From positions 65,424,056 to 65,488,055 of the forward strand of contig CM049310.1 of NCBI GenBank assembly GCA_026874595.1: a DNA stretch of 64,000 nucleotides. Direction: 5' to 3'. Position numbers and translations under genes: made by a program. The notes beneath the pieces were generated by a model, which did not search any database, had not been told where the DNA came from, and saw only the letters and a program-made list of their open reading frames with translations. This document shows positions 1 through 10,683 of the stretch, piece by piece. Source of the stretch: Sipunculus nudus. Lineage: Eukaryota > Annelida > Sipuncula > Golfingiida > Sipunculidae. Each line of letters begins with the position of its first letter. The first letter of the stretch is position 1.

Positions 1-246
1 TCCATGCCTCACTTCACCTGTGTCCCACTCTGATTTCTTCGAATACACATAGTCGCTTGTCGACTATCCATATTCTGGTTTTAAAATGTCCTAGTCTGAA
101 ACTTGCAGGTCCGAAATGTCCATTTTGCTGAAATCATAATGACTAAGGTAGATATGCTGGACTTATCAATATTAAATTTTAAAAATAAACCTCCATTCAT
201 ACTCCCAAACTTTGCACAGGTTCGCATTAGGCCTGTAGGCCTTGTT
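1..246 (+). mobile_element. 3' end of a family B Helentron-like non-autonomous element
   Basis: The segment ends with CACAGGTTCGC (the reverse complement of the family's 5' GCGAACCTGTG), then AGGCCTGTAGGCCT, an inverted repeat of AGGCCT around GT, and finally TTGTT. The same ending recurs near 7300, 16700, 33318 and 41690. Bases 1-95 are the 3' end of a second repeat (family D, hairpin AGTCGCTTGTCGACT near 50) embedded in it; the same junction occurs at 41460-41525. The 5' part lies outside the window. No coding. Confidence 0.6.
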
Positions 247-429
247 TCATATTGTCTGCAGATTTTGGCCTGATTTTTGATTTACAGATTGAGTTTGCAT
301 TTTGTCCTGGTTTCCCTACTTTACCATATGACAGCTCCTGAACAAAGAAAATTTTTACAAACTTTAACAAATATTTCTAATTTGCTCCAGGCAGGGGCAT
401 TTGTGTCGTTCCGACACATCCAGTTTTTT
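247..429. other. Short spacer between two family B copies
   Basis: This 183-bp stretch separates the 3' end of one family B copy from the 5' end of the next. It ends in a T run (424-429), the typical target of these elements. No coding or regulatory signal is visible. Confidence 0.4.
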
Positions 430-1505
430 AGCGAACCTGTGAGCTTATGCGTTGGTGTGATGGCGTCCGGCATCTGTCATCCGTTGGCCATTGTCTGTAC
501 GTTAAACCATACCATATTGAAAATGGGAAGAGTTAGCATCAACAAATTTTTTCCAAAAAATTTGGTCATCTAACAAAAAAATCAGATTTTGCTTATTTTT
601 TGGCTAACTGCATTTTCTTGGATTTTATAGGGAAAAAGCTGAAAAACCTTTAAAAGTCTTCTTCTTGTAAAGGGTCCAGCTGAATTGACTGTTCAATATT
701 TTACAGAAATAATCCAAGTGGCAAGCCCTCTCAAGTTTGTTCAAATGGTTTGCATTTGATGATGAATTTTAGCGGAGTTACACAAATTTGAACTTAGTCA
801 TTTGGCCAAGTAAGCATACTGACATACTAATCTCAGAAATGACAGAAGCTAGCATTACCAAGTACTGTGCAAATATTGGTCACATGACTCATATTTGAAG
901 TTGCAGATTTTGTGGTGTCACCTACATTGACCTGTTTTTTATTGGCAAATACCTCATAATTAGCCTCTTTCAGCTTAAAATGTTTATGATGAAACTGTCA
1001 AGTTGAATGATTCAATTTTTCAAAAGAATTATCCTAGGGCATGGTTCTTTCAATCATGTCAGAATTGATTGAGTTTGTTGATTATTGGTTGAGTCTTGAA
1101 AAACCTATGTTGGTCTTATGGCCATTATTAAGTCTATTTTAAACTGAGGACTGCAATAGTGTTCTTCTACAAAATTATTGTTTTAATTATAACTTCTGTA
1201 ACTTTGAACACAAATTATTCTTAGGTGGCCTTTGTTCAAGTTTACTTGAATGATTTTTGGCAGAATTATTGGACCTTTAACAATGAAAGGACTGAATCTT
1301 TTATTATTCTAGATATTTTGATAAAAAGTTTATGAATATGTCAGCTTGAAAAAAAAGCATTTTAGCCAAAGTCTTTCAGTATGTGTAAACAGATTTACCA
1401 ACAGGCTAAGATTGTGTCTGTATCTTTAAATAGGTTGAGAAACTGCCAACTGTTTCAGATTTGGCAACAGATCTAGAGTTCATTCAGTGCAACCAGATAT
1501 AGGTC

Positions 1506-1645
1506 AAGAGTTCAATCAGTGAAGACAGGCACAAGGCATGTGATCACCTTATGGGTGTCATGTGAACACCTCATGGGCACCATGTGATCACCTCATAGGT
1601 AGCATGTGATCACCTCATGAGTATCATGTGATCACCCCATGTGTG
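1506..1645. repeat. Minisatellite of a 27-28 bp unit containing ATGTGATCACCTCATG
   Basis: About five degenerate units, each with TGATCA (or TGAACA) followed by CCTCATGGG. Shorter versions (about three units) sit at the equivalent place in other family B copies near 13335-13400 and 30252-30325, so copy number varies between paralogues. Confidence 0.6.
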
Positions 1646-1895
1646 TTGCCCCTCAGGGCTGCACGTGGAGCCAATATGTGAGCTTATGCAATGGTTTGGC
1701 TACTATTTCAGATTTGGCAACAGGCCAATGGTCAGTCTCGATCTATTTATAGAGTTGGAAGACTACCAACTGTATGAGATTAGGCAACAGGTCAAGGGTT
1801 CACTCAGTGCAGCCAGGTATAGGTCAGGAGTTCACTCAGTGCAGTAGCCAAATTCTATTTATCGCTTTGGCAGACTGTGCACTGTATCAGATTTG

Positions 1896-1900
1896 GCACC
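1896..1900. repeat. Left target-site duplication (GCACC) of the Gypsy element
   Basis: GCACC directly precedes the left LTR and is repeated at 6531-6535 directly after the right LTR. A paralogous repeat at 15241-15260 has one uninterrupted GCACC in the same context (TTTGGCACCAAAGTTCAG), i.e. an empty site. Confidence 0.9.
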
Positions 1901-2075
1901 TGTTGTGAGGAAGGTAAGTATAAAGACGAGATGACGCCGGATTATATCGTCAACGCTGAGCTTTATTCGCTGTTCGTTCACATGCTTATACTGTGTCCTT
2001 GACCTTAGCTATCTATCTAAAATAGTGTGTATCAGTGTTGACAGATGTCGCCACTTGCTGGACTTCTACACTACA
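1901..2075 (-). repeat. 3' LTR of the Gypsy element (element is on the minus strand)
   Basis: 175-bp direct repeat of 6356-6530 with three substitutions by eye (about 98% identity) and no indels. It begins TG and ends CA. The polypurine tract lies immediately inside it at 2076-2087. High identity between LTRs implies a recent insertion. Confidence 0.95.
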
Positions 2076-2087
2076 TCCCTCCCCTAC
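2076..2087 (-). other. Polypurine tract of the Gypsy element
   Basis: On the minus strand GTAGGGGAGGGA abuts the start (TGTAG) of the 3' LTR. This is the expected plus-strand primer position for an LTR retrotransposon. Confidence 0.8.
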
Positions 2088-2355
2088 TTTAGAGAGAAAA
2101 ATCTAGTTTTCTTAACATGCAACAGATTGATATGAAACAGTTAAGATACCGGTATGTGAAAATAAGTCCATGAAGTGTCTGTAAATGTTCAATATTTTGT
2201 TTAACATTCCTTTTAAATCTGAGTGACAATACTTTACCTTAAGAGCATAAAACAATTAAGAACAGACCTTATGAAAATAAAATACTTGAGGAGAGAGGTC
2301 GCCAGTACATCATCCTCCTCCCAGTCTTTACCACTGGGCTCCCTACTTTACTTAT
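2088..2355. other. Gypsy 3' untranslated region
   Basis: AT-rich, non-coding, between the integrase stop at 2356 and the polypurine tract. No second ORF such as env is visible. Confidence 0.6.
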
Positions 2356-3192
2356 CTAAGTGCTGGGCATCCCAAGGTAATCTTTAAAGCATACAGGTAG
2401 CTTGGTTTCTCTTCTAGATCTGCGTAATCCACCTGTCAAAGTAGGCGCACAGGATTGGTTGGTCACCATTGGTGCTGCCATAGGCTGCGGTGTCATGGAG
2501 CGGTCATCTAATGAGTTTTCATCACAGTCTACGTCACTGCTGTACTGTGAGTTTGGGGTTTGAATTTCAGGCACACGTTTAAAGAAAGTTACAATTCTGG
2601 TGATCTTTTGATTTCCTCTTTTGGCTGTCACTGAGTTCCCTTTGCGGCTAATAATCTGATATGGATCAGGGTCGAACTGGGGAGTGATTTTGTTGATGCG
2701 TCGCTGTTTCAGTAAAACTGTGTCACCGACATTGAGCGAGTTGGCTTTAGCATTGCGTTGTTTGTCAGCGTACTCCTTCATGTGTGTTTTGTTTTGTTGA
2801 TCTTTCACCTTCACCTTTTGGTTTACGTCACCTAAGGCTGGCATGTCACGAGATTTTAGTTGAGGAAGTTGAGTGCGAAATCGTCGGCCGTACATGGATT
2901 CTGCAGGAGGTACACTTGTGGTAGAATGGGGAGTTGCACGGTATTGTCGAAGGAAACGATTTAGTTCCTGCTTCCAGTTTTTGTGTTCAATGTTTGCAGC
3001 GCGTATAGTTTTCATCATAGTTCGCATGAAAAGTTCTACAGTTCCATTGACTTGAGGCCATAATGGTGTAACTTTACGGTGTTTGAAGCCTAGATATTTG
3101 CTAAAATTGTTAAAATCCTCACCTTGAAAAGGCTGACTGTTGTCAGTGCATACAGTTTCTGGGATTCCATATCTGGAAAATATAGCATCTAG
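2356..3192 (-). pseudogene. Gypsy integrase, C-terminal half of catalytic core plus GPY/F-like tail
   Basis: Integrase joins element cDNA to the host chromosome. Reading down from 3192, the frame has a TDN motif (second catalytic Asp) and a downstream VEL segment in the position of the catalytic Glu. A basic C-terminal region with a DPDPY...RKGNSVTAKR module resembles the GPY/F domain, and translation stops at 2356. The first catalytic Asp is missing because the upstream part of the core is deleted at the 3193 stop. A start codon at 3027 exists only by chance; in the parent this was part of the gag-pol polyprotein. The product would be inactive. Confidence 0.88.
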
Positions 3193-4797
3193 CTATAGAA
3201 TGCATTGATTGATGGTATTTTCAGTCATGTTGTCAATTCCAGGAAACCATATCTTTTCCCGCAGAAGTTTCTTGGTTTTAGCGACTCCTTGATGTCCAGT
3301 GTGAGCTAAATCTATGGCATGTTGTTGTAATGAAGAAGGAATAACCAACCGAGTACCTCGTAAAATCAGTCCTTCATGATATGTTAGTTCTGACCGCATG
3401 TGTTGAAATGCTTGCGGTATAGCTTTATCCCACACATCAGTTTCAATGGCTTTTATTAGCTTTTGTGAGATTCGGTCCTTGGCAGTTTCCTCTGCCAGTT
3501 GAGTTAGAGACATTGCTTTAGGCACTGCATTTTTGAGGATATAGCTGATATACTCTTCTGCAATGTTGTTATCTTCAGTGTCATCACCTGAAGGATGTTG
3601 GCTCAGAAAGTCTGCCGGGTTGTTCTCATTGCGGCCTGGCTTATAGATCAGGTTGAATGTATATGGAGTCAAACGTAACCGCCATCTCTCTAATCTTGCT
3701 GATGTGGGTTTTGAGCTGTTTACTATACCTAGGAGAGGTTTATGATCTGTCTTTATAGTAAACTGGGACCCGTATACATACATGTGAAAATGTTCTGCTG
3801 CCCAGACGACTGCCAACATCTCTCTGTCTGTCTGGGAATAGCGAGTTTGTGTTGGTGACAGTGTTTTGCTTGCATAGCTAATGATTTTACCATCCTGTGT
3901 TAAAATGGCACCTAATCCGGTTGGACTAGCGTCGACTAGAATTTCAGTCGCTTTTCTTGGATAAAAATAATCCATGACCTGAGTGCCGGTTAAAGACTGC
4001 TGTAAATTCTCAAATGCTTGTTGATGACATTGATTCCATGTCCAAGGAACATTGGCTCTGGTCAGTTCACGAAGTGGGTTTGAAATGGAAGCATAGTTAG
4101 GTAAAAAGCGTGAGACATACTGTGCCATACCTAAGAATGATCTGACTTCTGATACACTTGTTGGAGGCTTGATAGTTGGCAGTGCTTTGATTTTCTTTGG
4201 ATCTGGTCTGATTCCATCTTGTCCAAAAACATGTCCAAAAAATGTCACTTGGCTTTGTGAGAACTGGCATTTGTCTTTGTTCAGTTTAACATTGAACTCT
4301 TGTAGGCGTTTCAGTACTGCGTGTAGGTTGGAGTCATGTTCGCTCTTGCTTTTGCCATAAACTATTATGTCATCTGATATATTCAGAGTACCTGTGTGAT
4401 TCTGTAATAGTTCGGCAATGGTGCTTTGAAAGATTTCGGATGCGGTATTCACTCCGAACAATAAGCGTTTATACCTATGTAGACCCATGTGTGTACTGAA
4501 CGTTGTGATGTATCGGCTTTCTGGTGCGAGTTCAGTCTGGTGGTAGGCACTTGTTAAGTCTGTTATGAGCTCGTCTATAGTCGGCATGGGGTGTTTTTCA
4601 CGTTCTATAGCTTTGTTGGCTTCTCTCATGTCTATACATATACAAACTCCACTGTTGTTTTTCTTTGGTACTGGTACAATGGGACTTACCCATGGAGTGG
4701 GGCCTTCAGCCTTTTCTATAATGTCTAGGTTCTCAAGTCTCTCTAGTTCCTTTTCGATGTCTTTCCTAATGTGGAATGGAACACGGCGGTGACTTTG
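3193..4797 (-). pseudogene. Gypsy reverse transcriptase, RNase H and integrase N-terminus
   Basis: Frame open from 4797, just after an in-frame TAG; the first Met is at 4629. Counting from that Met: RT motif A region DLTSAYHQ (24-31), active-site ISDDI (84-88), RNase H with Asp233, Glu270 and Asp295 in LVDAS, TDREM and KTDHK contexts, then an integrase zinc-binding segment (HTGHQG and a Cys near the end). The stop at 3193-3195 follows QCIL, between the two cysteines expected in the HHCC finger. Compared with Gypsy relatives, about ten residues seem missing before DLTSAYHQ (family knowledge, not shown by the sequence alone). Otherwise well preserved. Confidence 0.92.
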
Positions 4798-4935
4798 CTA
4801 TTTTGGTGCAATATTACTGTTGATGTGAAGTTTGACTTGTTTATTCCGTATTTTCCCAATACCTGACTCGAACAGTTGGGGATACTTGTCAGGAATAGTG
4901 GAATCAGTCTTTATAGTATGAATGTCCTCTGTTTA
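4798..4935 (-). pseudogene. Protease-RT linker bounded by two in-frame stops
   Basis: This piece of the gag-pol frame lies between TAA (4933-4935) and TAG (4798-4800). It has no stop inside and is in frame with both flanking ORFs. Two stops within 140 bp make simple decay more likely than programmed readthrough, although an upstream stop between gag-pro and pol could in principle regulate expression. Confidence 0.7.
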
Positions 4936-6231
4936 GTGCAAAATTCCGAGCTGCTGAGCTGTAGTGAAGCTGAGCAAGTTGTTGGCTGCTTTCATGTTGC
5001 TGGCAATGACATAAAACATTGTGTGTACTGATTTGTTGTTGTATCTGGCATTACTAGAAAACACACCTTTAACCGGAAGTGGTTCACTGGAGCAATAGGA
5101 AAAGAGATTATTTGATGCAGGCTGTAGTTTTGGTGTATTTGGTCTGCTTGTGCAAAGCTGATCATATGTGGTCTGACTGATAACATTGACTGTTGCCCCC
5201 GAGTCAATCACAAAAGAAACTGTGGCTGTGTTAACTTGAACAGTTCTTTGAGGCAGCTTACCTTGCGAGTGTTGTAGTTCTTTAACGTAATCAGCGGTAT
5301 TTCTTGGGATGGCATCAATGGCATAGAAGAATTCATCTTCATGGTATTCGTAATTGCTTGCAGATTCTGTTGAGTCTGTTTGAATGGCATTTGTTTGTTG
5401 TGCCTTCTGGCGCTTTGTGTTTTGACATACATGTCTGAAATGGCCTTTAAGTCCACAAGCTCGGCATTGCTGATCTGTAGCAGGGCATCGAGGGTCACCC
5501 TTGCGATGTCGAGACCGACCACCACAGAAGTAACAAGTGTCGGTTTGTTTAGCTCGAGGTTGTCTGTTTCTGGAATGGCTGTTGCATGGTCTGGAAGTAG
5601 GTCTGGACCTGGTGTTAGCTGAACTGTTTGGTTGTCGTTTACGGTCTCTGCCATGATCAGTGAATACAGCACATAAAGAGTTATTGCCATGGCCATTTGT
5701 TTCTACTTTATCAGCTTGTTGTTCGCTTATTTCAAGAGCTCTGGCAGCGGCAATCAGGTTATCAAGAGACATATCCTGTCTGAGAGCACGGCGTCGTAAT
5801 GTTTGTGATTTTCCGGCTAGTATGATCTGATTGGCTATCTCCCGATCTATGTCTGTAAAATCACATGATTTAGCTAAAGTTCTGAGTCGTGTTACGTATG
5901 AATCGATGGACTCGCTGTCTTTTTGAGTGCATTGACGGAAGTTGTATATTTCAAAAGCCGTATTTACCCTTGGGGTGAAATAGCTGGTCAGGGCTTCTAT
6001 GGTGACATCATATGAAGTCTGCTCACCTGTGGGCTCTGGGATCGTCAATGTGTCGTGTATTTCGTCTACTTCAGGACCAGCGTAATGTAACAGCAGAGCA
6101 CAGCGGCGGGCTGGGGCCGTAATGTCCATAGCCACAAGAAGCCGTTCGAAGCGTTCGGTCCATTTTTTCCATCGAGGACCAATGTTGCCGTCTTGGTGAA
6201 CGTCGAATGCAGGGAAGTTCGGGAGCGCCAT
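4933..6231 (-). pseudogene. Gypsy gag and aspartic protease
   Basis: 432-residue ORF. Residues about 1-175 are a capsid-like helical Gag region; 190-230 is basic and Ser/Arg rich; residues 256-269 form a CX2CX4HX4C zinc knuckle (CRACGLKGHFRHVC) that would bind element RNA, preceded by a non-canonical cysteine pair at 233-236. Retroviral-type protease motif DSGA is at 343-346 in a VSFVID context. Met at 6231 is the first Met after the primer site, about 110 bp downstream of it, and fits a Gag start. The ORF ends in TAA at 4933-4935 while the frame continues into pol. This part looks intact, so Gag and protease could still be made. Confidence 0.9.
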
Positions 6232-6343
6232 TGTCGGTGAGCGATAATCGGGTGTTCACAAGCACTGGTCAATTTCTGATCAAATAACCCTTGACAACTG
6301 TTAAAATGCGTGTCAAATTACTGTTTGAGTGTCCAATTTTCTG

Positions 6344-6353
6344 CTCGTCGCCA
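6344..6353 (-). other. Primer binding site of the Gypsy element
   Basis: Two bases inside the 5' LTR, the minus strand reads TGGCGACGAG. TGG pairs with the CCA end of a tRNA, and the ten bases fit the 3' end of animal tRNA-Ser(GCU) as I recall it. tRNA identity is tentative. Confidence 0.7.
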
Positions 6354-6355
6354 GA

Positions 6356-6530
6356 TGTTGTGAGGAAGGTAAGTTTAAAGACGAGATGACGCCGGATTAT
6401 ATCGTCAAAGCTGAGCTTTATTCGCTGTTCGTTCACATGCTTTTACTGTGTCCTTGACCTTAGCTATCTATCTAAAATAGTGTGTATCAGTGTTGACAGA
6501 TGTCGCCACTTGCTGGACTTCTACACTACA
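6356..6530 (-). repeat. 5' LTR of the Gypsy element
   Basis: 175 bp, three substitutions from the 1901-2075 copy. Followed by target duplication GCACC at 6531-6535. It should contain the element's promoter, but I see no convincing TATA box. Confidence 0.95.
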
Positions 6531-7306
6531 GCACCAAAGTTCAGTCTGGATCTATTTAAAGCTTTGGCAGACTGCCAACTGTGTCAGATTATGCAACAGG
6601 TCAAGAGTTCACTCAGTGCAGCCAGGTACAGGTCAAAAGTTCACTCAGTCTAGCCAGGTGCAGGTCAGGAGTTCATTCAGTGCAGTAGCTTGAGTCAGCA
6701 ATTTGTTACAGTTCACTCGGGGCAACTTCCTTTCTCACCTAAGCCTGGTCAGCCCGATGCATCAGACTAAAGGTAACTTTGATGTATTTGCCTGATATTT
6801 TGACCTGTCTGTGCATCTTTGATGGCTTTCTCATTCACAAGACAGGTGTCGCCATCTGCAATGACTTTTGCACAGTGTATGTGCCTCCTTATTTCTACAG
6901 AGGAATTTGATATATCAGCCTGAAATTGGCATTTGTATATCTCTGATAGCTTTGTTGTATACAAGACTGGTTGTGCTACCTACAATAATTTTTGCACAGT
7001 GTATGGCCCTGCTTATTTCTCAGCAGGGTTTGATATATCCGTCTGAAATTGGGTATATGTATATCTCTGATAGCTTCATTGTGTACAAGACTAGTGGTGC
7101 CAGCTAAAATCATTTTGTGTTGTGTGCACCAATGCCAGAATTTCAGCAGTGATATTTGTGTAATTGTTTCTCATTCAAACTGTTTAGTACTTGCATTGTT
7201 CATAAACATGTTACATGTGTACTTAAAAGGAATGGTGCAGCATTGAAGCATTATACCAGGTGTATATCCAATTGCACAGATTCGCATTAAGCCTGTAGGC
7301 CTTGTT

Positions 7307-8384
7307 TCTATTTTTGATGCCTTGAATTCCTTAATTTTGAGACTGCCAAATTATAATTATACTATTAGATTTGCAACTGTTGTTACATCTGTTTCCTGAA
7401 ACCTTGTGTTGTTTATTAGGGCCTTGCTTAAATAAGTGGATGCCTTATATTAATCCTCTTGTCTGTCCGTGTTTGTCTTTCTTTATATCTATCAAATTAT
7501 TTTCCTGATGATAGCCAGTTTGGATTGACATTTGACTTATATATGGTCCACCTCTAACACAAGAACTCTACTAATTTGGGGTCATGAGGTCAAAGGTCAA
7601 GGTCACAGGCCCAACATATTTAGAAAAACAGTGGATTCATTTAAAGCCAAACTTTTCATCCCAAACTTTCCGTTTTGCACATGTAGCTGATCTACCAATA
7701 GGGGATGAACCTGTTTGATTTTTGGGTCATGAGGTGAAAGGTCAAGGTCACAAGACCCCCTCTTTAAAAAGATTGTGGATGCATTTTAAGCCAAACTTTT
7801 CATCCCAAACCTTCTGTCTTCCTAGTGGTGCATCTGCCAATTTGGGAAGGTTGCTTTTGATTTTGGGGCCACTAGGTCAAGGTCACAGGGCCCATCCATT
7901 CACAAATTAGTTTTTGGATGATAACCCCACTTTGGGTAGACAGGTTGGCTTCAAACTGATCACAGTATCCATATTTGAAAAAGATCATGTGTCCTTATAG
8001 ACAAATTCAGCTGAGCATGGAGACCCATGGGTCCCTAGATTTCTTGGTAGTCATGTCAGACAATAAGTGCCGAGTCATGCATATATTTAGTACTTTACTA
8101 TAACCAAAAAAAAGGGCCATTTACTCTGACCTTTTCAAATGCGAACATATATAAAAAACAATAACAATAGAAATAAGCATATTTTGCATCAAAATTCAGC
8201 TGAGTGCTGTGTGCACTGGGACAAAACAACAAAGACTGTTCATTTTGTAGACTTTCATGTTTTGTTGCTGTTATACAATTTAAGTTGCAAAAATGGCAGC
8301 TGTGCCGACTCACCAAGTGCCTGTATGTTGCATTACCGTAAAAACCCATTAAAATGCTGAACACTGTATTAAGACCTTATATTA
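7307..8384. repeat. Degenerate interspersed repeat with GGTCAAAGGTCAAGGTCAC blocks
   Basis: Three imperfect units at about 7560-7920 share GGTCAAAGGTCAAGGTCACAGG and CCAAACTTTTCATCCCAAAC. Related sequence reappears at 63480-64000. A family-A-like 3' end (CAGCTGAGC, then GACCCATGGGTCCC) is at about 8010-8033. A perfect nuclear-receptor DR1-like motif AGGTCAAAGGTCA is at 7587-7599. No coding. Confidence 0.5.
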
Positions 8385-10095
8385 CATCTCCCCCCTTAAG
8401 ATGGAACTTAAGACACTTCAAACAAGTGCAAAGAATTACTTCTGTACTGTCCGCATATATAGAACTGTCTTTCAACTGTTTATAAAAAAAATGTAAAATG
8501 CAATGGGATTTTCTTTCACTAGAAAGTTAAATGAAACATTAAATTTTCTCAATAAGTCTCCTGGGTTTAGTGATATTTCTCATTGGTCTGGTAGCAGTTG
8601 CTGTAGACATGGGTGGAGATACCGGGTCACTGCACTGGCAGGTCAGTCTGGTGACATGCATGGAGGTGACTCACAAACACTTGATTGCTCAGTTTGGCTT
8701 ATCTTGTACAGAACATGCGGGTCCTCAGTCTGCAAGTCCTCAGAGTCATGGAGGTTCAATCGTTGTCATTAAATATCTCTATTTTTAATGATAGAGAGCA
8801 CCTTCAACGGTTTTAACTAAGTATGATCTAGGCGCAACCTCTTTGACTACTGTGACTTATCCTGAAACTTGCCTTATGGATTTTTAATCCTTACATTGTT
8901 ACCTATCTGCAGAGGGGTTAAGGTTTTTGTCCCTCTCCTGTCATAATATCTTTTCTGCTTTAATTTCTGTTCAGCTCTGATGTTTGCATAGTTTTCCATT
9001 TCAGGAGTAACAATATCAGGTAATTGCGGAAGGTTGGCTCTGATATTTCTACCCCCATAGGCAAGTTGAGAGGAAGACTGTCCACTTTCTGGAGGGGTAG
9101 ATCTGTAGATTAACAGTCCCATGTATGGATCCTCTTTAGTGATTGCACACTTTAAAAAATGTTCTTCACTGTTTTACTGCATTTTCTGCGAGTCCGTTTG
9201 ACTATGGGAACATGGGACTGGAAGTCCCATTCTCATCCCATTCTCTTGCAACGTTTTGAAATTTAACACTCTGGAAACAAGGCACATGGTCACTTATAAG
9301 TTCATACAGGATGCCTTGAAGTGCGAAACAGTGTTTCAGTGCATGGATCACTGCCTCTGCAGTCTGTTGCTTCATCTCATACACATATGGGAAGTTGGTA
9401 AAGTAATCAACTAATATAAGCAGATATTTGTTATCTATAGCTCCTGTATCCACTGCAACTTTTTCAAATGGTCTCTTTGGAATCATGTGTGGAACCAGTT
9501 GCTCTGAAGACAGCAGATTGGTGTTGTTTACAAGCAATTTGGTTTCTATGTCTTTATTGATCCTGGGCCAGAACACTGCAATTCTAGCTCCCTTTTCACA
9601 TTTTTACCATCCAAAGATGTCCTGTGTGAATTTTATTATGGATGTCATTTTGAAGTGCAGTAGGTAAAATTATGTGAGTCCCCTTGAGGATAACCCATCA
9701 AAAATAGAGAGTTCATCTCTATAATTCCAGTAAGGTGCGACTTCTACTGGACAATCCTCCTTAGAGCTGAGCCATCCTGTCAAGATCACAGGTTGCAACA
9801 TTTGAAGGTTACCATCCTGTGCAGTATATGTTCTGATGGTTTCTTTCTTATTGTCTGTTACTGGCAGTGCTGAAATCAGACCACTCCCATGGATCTGCAC
9901 CTCCTGCTCAACATCACAATTACCTGGCCCTTCTGTGGGCTTGAGAGCCAGTGACTGTACCAATGCTGTAATATGACACTCTTCTATTGGCTGACCTTGA
10001 TCTATTTCCTGCTTAGTATTTTGGGAAGGACCTCGGCTCAGGGCATCAGCCATTTTCATTAAACTACCAGGCATATGTGTTAAAAATAATTTCAT
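8385..10095 (-). pseudogene. Old Gypsy-type pol remnant (RNase H end, integrase)
   Basis: Minus strand. 10095-9670 encodes the end of an RNase H/connection region (MPGSLMKMADALSR). A degraded zinc finger follows (HTGH at about 9640). 9576-9202 encodes an integrase core start (VAVDTGAI...YLLILVDYFTNFP and a SDH motif at the second Asp). 9122-8874 resumes in another phase as the C-terminal region (YYDRRG). At least two frameshifts and several stops. A purine-rich tract on the minus strand at 8385-8396 just before TGTAATAT may be the PPT and 3' LTR start. No matching 5' LTR was found. Its sequence differs clearly from the 1901-6530 element, so it is a different, older family. Confidence 0.78.
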
Positions 10096-10577
10096 TTAAA
10101 TTAAATTTTATCCTTTACGTATATGTAGAGGTGCTGTAACTCCCACCAGTCCCTGTAAGCAGCTTTGAATTTAATTCCGTATTCTGTATTTATATCCAAA
10201 GGTGTTGTTACTCTTCCCCCCCAGTCATTGAGCCCTAGTTCTGAACACTGAGGATAGTATTTTTTTTGCAACTTAAAAAAAATCTATGGTGATGCAGTTA
10301 TAACTGTCACAATCAGCTGAGCGCCATGACCCATGATCCCTTGTTTTTATGTAAATCAAAGTGGTGTAAGTTCATGGAAAGAAAGTTCTTAGATGTTTAG
10401 GTCACAACTTCAAGGGTCAAGATTGCAGGCCCAGCATTTTGAAAAAGCTCATAAAAATATCCTTATAGACATATTCAGTTGAGCTTCAAAACCGGGGGTC
10501 CCTAGTGGTACAAGTTATTATCAGATTCATCTGATTACACATCCAATGTAATATTTATTTTTGTGTTACTGTTTTAG
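10096..10577. other. Non-coding stretch with a family-A-like 3' terminus
   Basis: TCAGCTGAGC (10313-10322) followed by a degenerate GACCCATGATCCC and CTTGTT at about 10353 is a decayed family A 3' end. A second, weaker one is near 10468-10503. The rest is AT-rich and featureless, ending in a pyrimidine-rich tract and TTTTAG before the candidate exon. Confidence 0.4.
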
Positions 10578-10683
10578 GCTGGCCAAGCAGAATGAAACTT
10601 TGGATGGCTTCACATACAGCAGTAACAGATACATGGCAGAACTCTACTCTGCTATGAGGTCAACTGACTTCCTTGGAGTGTCT
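10578..10683 (+). CDS. Candidate single exon of a GABA-B-like class C receptor (partial)
   Basis: A 106-bp segment preceded by a polypyrimidine tract and TTTTAG acceptor (ends 10577) and followed by a GTGAGG donor (10684). The first G completes a split codon; then 35 codons are open and end on a codon boundary. The peptide includes LDGFTYSSNRYMAEL and closes with STDFLGVS. This resembles the part of the GABA-B receptor ligand-binding lobe where a short helix is followed by F-x-GV(S/T)-G and a beta strand. It lies in a rare non-repetitive patch, and codon use looks host-like. No neighbouring exon is visible, so it is either an exon with introns of more than 10 kb upstream and more than 50 kb downstream, or an exon fossil. 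Identity is tentative. Confidence 0.4.

Larger units (their letters stand above)
1901..6530 (-). mobile_element. Gypsy/Ty3-type LTR retrotransposon, nearly intact structure, defective coding
   Basis: Complete architecture on the minus strand: 175-bp LTRs, 5-bp target duplication GCACC, tRNA primer site next to the 5' LTR, then gag, protease, reverse transcriptase, RNase H and integrase in Gypsy order, and a polypurine tract before the 3' LTR. All coding pieces lie in one frame (starts at 6231, 4629 and 3027 differ by multiples of three), so the parent probably had a single gag-pol ORF. That frame has three stops (4933-4935, 4798-4800, 3193-3195). An integrase deletion removes the second zinc-finger cysteine and the first catalytic aspartate; a smaller deletion is inferred before RT motif A. 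No env-like ORF. The copy cannot transpose alone. Confidence 0.93.
430..7306 (+). mobile_element. Family B Helentron-like element, interrupted by a Gypsy retrotransposon
   Basis: The 5' end AGCGAACCTGTGAGC follows a T run at 424-429. The 3' end near 7275-7306 carries the inverse motif with one mismatch (CACAGATTCGC), then GCCTGTAGGC and CTTGTT. Removing the 4.6-kb Gypsy insertion (1901-6530) leaves about 2.2 kb. The body contains the family's recurring modules (AAAAAGCTGAAAAACC at about 630-660; ACAGGCCAAGATTGTGTCTG type at 1395-1425; a GTGATCAC minisatellite at 1506-1640), also seen at 12400-13400 and 29390-30340. No long ORF of its own. It is probably mobilised in trans by a Helentron; that is inference from terminal structure. 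Confidence 0.6.

Noticed and set aside
4798-4800. Programmed stop-codon readthrough at TAG followed by CAA
   Set aside because: The next codon does not fit the known CAR-YYA context. A second stop lies 135 bp upstream, and other lesions show decay.
8503-8788. 89- and 72-codon ORFs, one with a hydrophobic start
   Set aside because: Lies in the tail of the decayed Gypsy remnant. Overlapping frames, no domain, no splice context.
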